Assembly (NCBI GenBank): GCA_008933525.1
Contig: WBUV01000142.1
Location: 1-7,689, forward strand
Direction: 5' to 3'
Origin: Bacteroidales bacterium
Lineage (GTDB): Bacteria > Bacteroidota > Bacteroidia > Bacteroidales > Tenuifilaceae
Length of the DNA stretch: 7,689 nt
In this document: one piece after another, positions 4,589-7,689 of the stretch
Layout: each line of letters begins with the position of its first letter
How positions within the stretch are numbered: position 1 is the first letter of the stretch
Notes under the pieces: generated by a model
The model's database searches: none
The model's input: only the letters and a program-made list of their open reading frames with translations
What the model was told of the DNA's origin: nothing
Program-made: the position numbers and the translations under genes

Positions 4589-5437
4589 ATGAGAAAAAAA
4601 GTTGCAATTCAGGGTGTGCGAGGGGCTTTTCATCAGGAGGCAGCAAGAGATTTCTTTGGAACCGACATTGAAATAGTTGAGTGCATAACCTTTTCAGAGT
4701 TGATTGAATCCATTGAGTGTGGTAACGCCAGTTTTGGAATTATGGCGGTTGAGAATTCATTGGTTGGCGGGATACTCCCAAATTACGCACTAATACGAGA
4801 ATCAACATTGACTGTGATAGGCGAAGTTTACCTGCGGATTGTTCAGAATTTAATGGCATTACCCAATCAAACTATCGACTCAATTGTTGAGGTGCAATCG
4901 CACCCAATGGCATTGGCGCAATGCGACGACTTTCTTTTGCAAAGGAAGAATTTAAGGGTTGTTGCGTCGGACGATACTGCGCTTAGTGCAAAGTTGATTT
5001 CCGAAAACAATCTTGCTGGTGTTGCCGCAATTGCTAGCGTTGAGGCGGCAAAGGAGTATGGGTTGGAGATTATTGCACCAAGTATTGAGTCGAATAAGGC
5101 TAACTATACCCGTTTTATGGTGCTTTCGCCTACCCAAAATAACGAAACTCAAATAAAATCAAACAAAGCCAGCATTGCATTTGCCTTGCCGCACAAATCG
5201 GGAAGTTTGCAGAATGCACTACAATCTTTTTCGCGTTACGGCATCAATTTAACGATGCTACACTCGTTACCTCAGGTAGGACAGTGCTGGGAGTACTACT
5301 TCCACGCCGATGTGGTATTCCGCCATATCGACGATTTCAACCTTGCTCTTAAATCGCTAAAAAATCATACCAATTACCTGAGAGTTATTGGAGTTTACAG
5401 TGCAGGAAATTTTATCAATAAAAATTCAACCAATTAA
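4589..5437 (+). CDS. pheA: Prephenate dehydratase with C-terminal ACT domain
   Basis: Converts prephenate to phenylpyruvate, the committed step to phenylalanine. The 282-residue protein has a catalytic domain at about 4-183, opening VAIQGVRGAFHQEAA (5-19), with GIMAVENSLVGGI (50-62), SHPMALAQC (104-112) and the catalytic TRF motif NYTRFMVL (172-179, Thr174). An ACT domain follows at about 194-271. In the ACT domain the Phe-binding ESRP motif of the E. coli P-protein is HSLP (225-228), and GALV is GSLQ (205-208). As I recall, Bacteroidota enzymes often have xSLP there, so feedback control may differ. There is no chorismate mutase domain; that activity is on the aroF product. The start at 4589 is chosen because the in-frame ATG at 4526 lies before terminator 2 and would make protein from the hairpin. 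It is the first full gene after two attenuators, and tyrA follows after 11 nt. Confidence 0.93.
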   Translation: MRKKVAIQGVRGAFHQEAARDFFGTDIEIVECITFSELIESIECGNASFGIMAVENSLVGGILPNYALIRESTLTVIGEVYLRIVQNLMALPNQTIDSIVEVQSHPMALAQCDDFLLQRKNLRVVASDDTALSAKLISENNLAGVAAIASVEAAKEYGLEIIAPSIESNKANYTRFMVLSPTQNNETQIKSNKASIAFALPHKSGSLQNALQSFSRYGINLTMLHSLPQVGQCWEYYFHADVVFRHIDDFNLALKSLKNHTNYLRVIGVYSAGNFINKNSTN

Positions 5438-5448
5438 AATTTAATACT

Positions 5449-6366
5449 ATGGATTTAAGTAAAAAAAGTTTAGCAATTGTAGGAACTGGCCAAATGGGCT
5501 GTTCCATTGGACTAGGCCTTCACGGAAAAGTTGGACTAGTTGCAGGTGTCGATACCAATAAAAATAGTGTTGAACAGGCCATTCAGCAAGGAATGGTGGA
5601 TGTTGAGTGGAGTTTGCACGATGCTATTGCGTACGCAAATATCATTGTTGTTGCCACTCCCGTTGATGTTGCAATCCCAATTATTACAGAGATTCTTGAC
5701 TACGTCGACGAAAGGACAGTGGTTATAGATTTGGGCTCCACAAAGGCATCTATCTGCAGCGCTCTCAAAAACCATATCAACAGGAAAAACTTTGTTGCAG
5801 CGCATCCAATGGCTGGCTCATCGGTAAAAGGACCCGATGGTGCTGATGCCGACCTGTTCGCTGGTTGTAAAACCTACATATGTCAGCCGCAGCGTTCGTC
5901 GAGTTATGCGCTTAAAGTTGCTCACGAACTATTTCATCAACTCAGCTCAAAAGTTGAATACATAGAACCACTGCAACACGATAGACTGGTGGGATTAGTT
6001 TCGCATTTGCCTCAATTAGTTGCATACTCGTTGTGCAACGTTGTTAAATCGGTTAATCACGAAAATCCTGAGTGGGAAAATATTGCGTCAACTGGATTTG
6101 ATTCTGCCTCGCGTTTGGCAAAAAGTCCTGCCAGTATGTGGCTGCCAATAGTGAATCAGAACAAGCAAAATGTTCTTAGCAATCTTGGATTGATGATTGC
6201 CGAGCTACAGAAACTAGAGCAGAGTATTGCAGCAAGCAATCAGTCGGCAGTTACCGATTTTATTGATAGTGCAGTAGATATAAGGGAACAGTTCGAGGAG
6301 TCGCGTAAACAGTTAAAAGCAAAAGATAATGGAAAGAGAAAATCTTCCTCAATTGCAGCCGCTTAG
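5449..6366 (+). CDS. tyrA: Prephenate dehydrogenase
   Basis: Oxidatively decarboxylates prephenate to 4-hydroxyphenylpyruvate, the committed step to tyrosine. The 305-residue protein begins with a Rossmann fold: AIVGTGQMGCSIG (9-21, GxGxxG at 12-17) and an acidic Asp35 at the end of the second strand (GVDTN), which favours NAD over NADP. Family motifs are VVATPVD (67-73), DLGSTK (94-99), AAHPMAGS (117-124, His119), the helical-domain SHLPQLVAYSL (185-195, His186) and DSASRLA (218-224). There is no ACT or chorismate mutase domain. The last 15 residues (from about 291) are Lys/Ser/Ala-rich and unlike the family core; they come from the region that overlaps the next gene. It lies 11 nt after pheA and overlaps aroF by 38 bp, so translation of the three is probably coupled. 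Confidence 0.93.
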   Translation: MDLSKKSLAIVGTGQMGCSIGLGLHGKVGLVAGVDTNKNSVEQAIQQGMVDVEWSLHDAIAYANIIVVATPVDVAIPIITEILDYVDERTVVIDLGSTKASICSALKNHINRKNFVAAHPMAGSSVKGPDGADADLFAGCKTYICQPQRSSSYALKVAHELFHQLSSKVEYIEPLQHDRLVGLVSHLPQLVAYSLCNVVKSVNHENPEWENIASTGFDSASRLAKSPASMWLPIVNQNKQNVLSNLGLMIAELQKLEQSIAASNQSAVTDFIDSAVDIREQFEESRKQLKAKDNGKRKSSSIAAA

Positions 6367-7435
6367 CGGTTGGAGTAGTAAGGCTGATGGGCCTTTAATT
6401 ATTGCTGGGCCTTGCAGTGCTGAGTCGCCAGAGCAGCTGCTGTGTGTTGCCAACAGTTTAAAAAGCGCAAACTCAGTTTCCTACTTGCGGGCTGGGGTTT
6501 GGAAACCAAGAACAACGCCAAATTCGTTTCAGGGTTACGGAAGCGAGGCTTTGGCTTGGTTACGCGATGTGAAACGCGAGACAGGTTTACCTTTTTCAAC
6601 CGAGGTTGGCAGTCATCAGCACGTTTACGAAGCGCTGAAATTTGGGGCAGATTTAATTTGGATTGGCGCCCGCACAGTTTCCAACCCCTTTGCAATGCAG
6701 GAAATTGCCGATGCTTTAAAGGGAGTTGATATTACCGTTCTAGTTAAGAATCCGTTAAGTCCCGATATCGAACTTTGGGAGGGTGCAATCCGCAGGCTTT
6801 ACAACGCGGGAATTTATAGGTTGGGAGCAATTCATCGAGGGTTTTCAATTTGGGGTAAATCGGTTTTCCGCAATCAACCTTTGTGGGATATTCCGCTTCA
6901 ACTAAAAATGCGCTATCCAAATCTCCCAATTATATGCGACCCAAGCCACATAACTGGAAAAAGCGATTTAGTACCACTAGTTGCCCAGCGGGCAATGGAT
7001 TTAAACTTTGATGGTTTGATGGTGGAAGTGCATCCTTACCCCGAAATTGCGTTGAGCGATTCGGCCCAGCAGTTAACCCCAAAGCAATTCCACGATTTGT
7101 CGAAATTAATTTTAGCAGAAGAGGCTCCATCCCGTAAATTTTCATTGGAAATGTTGGATGAACTAAGGGCGGAGATTGATATTATGGACGATTTGCTGGT
7201 ATGGGTACTTTCTAACAGAATGGAGCTTGCTGGCAAAATAGCCGATGTAAAACGGAACGAGAAAATGCAGGTATTGCAATCTACCCGTTGGAATCAGGTT
7301 TTGGAGCGAGTTACAAGTAAAGGCGTGGAATCGGGCTTGCGACCCCAATTCCTCGAAAAACTTTTTAGAAGTATCCACGAGGAATCGGTCGGAATGCAAA
7401 AGAATCTGATTGCTCACGAAAATAGAGTTATTTGA
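6329..7435 (+). CDS. aroF: Bifunctional DAHP synthase / chorismate mutase
   Basis: The 368-residue protein joins the first shikimate-pathway enzyme (phosphoenolpyruvate plus erythrose 4-phosphate to DAHP) to chorismate mutase (chorismate to prephenate). Residues 1 to about 265 are the type I-beta DAHP synthase barrel, with IAGPCSAES (25-33), RAGVWKPRT (54-62), LVKNPLSPD (138-146), AIHRGF (167-172), CDPSHITG (203-210), VEVHPYPE (232-239) and ALSDSAQQL (241-249). Metal ligands Cys29, His207, Glu233 and Asp244 are present. Residues about 272-360 are an AroQ-type mutase with RAEIDIMDDLLVWVLSNRM (280-298) and KIADVKR (303-309). C-terminal fusion of this kind is known in Porphyromonas and Prevotella, where the mutase domain mediates inhibition by prephenate. 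The start overlaps the tyrA end by 38 bp and is supported by conserved N-terminal residues. The symbol is a convention; aroG is equally used. Confidence 0.93.
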   Translation: MERENLPQLQPLSGWSSKADGPLIIAGPCSAESPEQLLCVANSLKSANSVSYLRAGVWKPRTTPNSFQGYGSEALAWLRDVKRETGLPFSTEVGSHQHVYEALKFGADLIWIGARTVSNPFAMQEIADALKGVDITVLVKNPLSPDIELWEGAIRRLYNAGIYRLGAIHRGFSIWGKSVFRNQPLWDIPLQLKMRYPNLPIICDPSHITGKSDLVPLVAQRAMDLNFDGLMVEVHPYPEIALSDSAQQLTPKQFHDLSKLILAEEAPSRKFSLEMLDELRAEIDIMDDLLVWVLSNRMELAGKIADVKRNEKMQVLQSTRWNQVLERVTSKGVESGLRPQFLEKLFRSIHEESVGMQKNLIAHENRVI

Positions 7436-7446
7436 AAAAATCAACG

Positions 7447-7454
7447 TAACTTTG
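7447..7454 (+). promoter_or_regulatory. Possible aroB promoter (-7 element only)
   Basis: TAACTTTG at 7447-7454 matches TAnnTTTG perfectly and lies just after the aroF stop codon. The nearest TTTG (7431-7434) is only 12 nt upstream, too close for a normal -33 element. If real, the transcript would start near 7460 and carry the palindrome at 7468-7534 in its 5' leader. aroB could instead be read from the upstream operon. Confidence 0.35.
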
Positions 7455-7467
7455 AGTATTAAAATTA

Positions 7468-7534
7468 TTGTCATGCCGAACGAAGTGAGGTATTGAATTG
7501 AGATTTATATTTTTCGCTTCGCTCAAAATGACAA
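7468..7534. repeat. 67-bp imperfect palindrome, dispersed-repeat-like, between aroF and aroB
   Basis: TTGTCAT (7468-7474) is exactly inverted at 7528-7534 (ATGACAA). Inside these ends, GAACGAAGTG (7478-7487) faces CGCTTCGCTC (7515-7524), giving a further largely paired stretch with G-U pairs. The wording (TGTCATGCCGAACGAAGTGA ... CGCTTCGCTCAAAATGACA) closely resembles small intergenic palindromic repeats that I recall as common in Bacteroidota genomes. It does not encode protein. It could fold into a hairpin in the aroF-aroB RNA; the long loop contains T-rich sequence but there is no terminator-like T run after the stem. Confidence 0.6.
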
Positions 7535-7549
7535 AAGGCCAGCATTGCA

Positions 7550-7689
7550 ATGGAAATAATTCAAGTAAAAGGCAAAATATCAGAATCAACAATAATTGTA
7601 GGGGAAAGCATTTCAAATCTATCGAAATACATTCCGGGCAAGGGTGTTTACATTATAACCGATGAAAATGTAGATAAACTCTATGGTGA
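7550..7689 (+). CDS. aroB: 3-dehydroquinate synthase, N-terminal fragment (runs off the right edge)
   Basis: The ATG at 7550 opens 46 complete codons with no stop before the window ends. The product begins MEIIQVKGKISESTIIVGES and continues to VYIITDENVDKLYG (33-46). This matches the N-terminus of 3-dehydroquinate synthase, where a glycine-containing strand (VGES) is followed by the NAD-binding-side strand YIITDENV and the LY motif. The enzyme turns DAHP, the aroF product, into 3-dehydroquinate, the second step of the shikimate pathway, so the neighbourhood supports the call. It starts 114 nt after aroF, with a palindromic repeat between them, so it may be transcribed with the operon or from its own promoter near 7447. 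No Shine-Dalgarno is seen. The catalytic residues lie beyond the window. Confidence 0.82.
   Translation, partial: MEIIQVKGKISESTIIVGESISNLSKYIPGKGVYIITDENVDKLYG

Noticed and set aside
6399..6729. Open frames on both strands inside the DAHP synthase gene (6442-6729 plus, 6399-6695 minus)
   Set aside because: They lie fully within a well-supported gene, have no recognisable motifs and look like other-frame shadows.
7163..7616. Minus-strand open frames across the end of aroF and the aroF-aroB spacer
   Set aside because: Low-complexity products that read antisense through the aroF mutase domain, the palindromic repeat and the start of aroB; no family resemblance.

Overview
The window looks like a chromosomal segment from a member of the Bacteroidota (probably Bacteroidales or Marinilabiliales). 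The evidence is a short 287-residue primary sigma factor without region 1.1, a DAHP synthase with a C-terminal chorismate mutase, promoter-like TTTG / TAnnTTTG pairs, almost no Shine-Dalgarno sequences, AT-rich spacers and a Bacteroidota-type Rho N-terminus. No phage, CRISPR, tRNA or rRNA was seen.

Layout. (1) 1-49, minus strand: the first 16 codons of rho. A 435-bp AT-rich divergent spacer follows. (2) 485-1348, plus: the housekeeping sigma factor, closed by a clear intrinsic terminator. (3) 1505-2155: ribulose-phosphate 3-epimerase. (4) 2210-3298: an exported tocopherol-cyclase-like protein of unknown function, whose 3' end overlaps tail-to-tail with (5) a PabA/TrpG glutamine amidotransferase on the minus strand (3281-3874). 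(6) 3875-4588: a 714-bp region with no long gene but dense with signals. It holds a 120-nt multi-hairpin element, three copies of a short motif around a likely promoter, and two successive leader-peptide attenuators. (7) 4589-7435: pheA, tyrA and a DAHP synthase-chorismate mutase fusion, tightly packed. (8) 7550-7689: the start of aroB, separated from the operon by a dispersed-repeat-like palindrome.

The standout is the control region of the aromatic operon. Two small leader genes (22 and 21 codons, 4248-4316 and 4431-4496) each carry a run of alternating Phe and Tyr codons. Each is followed by an intrinsic terminator with a GNRA tetraloop. In each unit the last leader codons are complementary to the 5' arm of the terminator that follows. 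This is the layout of ribosome-mediated attenuation: stalling for lack of charged tRNA-Phe or tRNA-Tyr frees the leader's 3' end to pair with the terminator arm and let transcription pass. Two such units in series mean RNA polymerase must pass both to reach pheA. The downstream enzymes fit mixed Phe/Tyr sensing: the DAHP synthase-chorismate mutase supplies prephenate, PheA commits it to phenylalanine and TyrA to tyrosine.

Two long open frames give misleading N-termini: rpe should start at 1505 and pheA at 4589, because the longer versions read through a terminator hairpin. All assignments come from reading the sequence; no database search or folding program was run.
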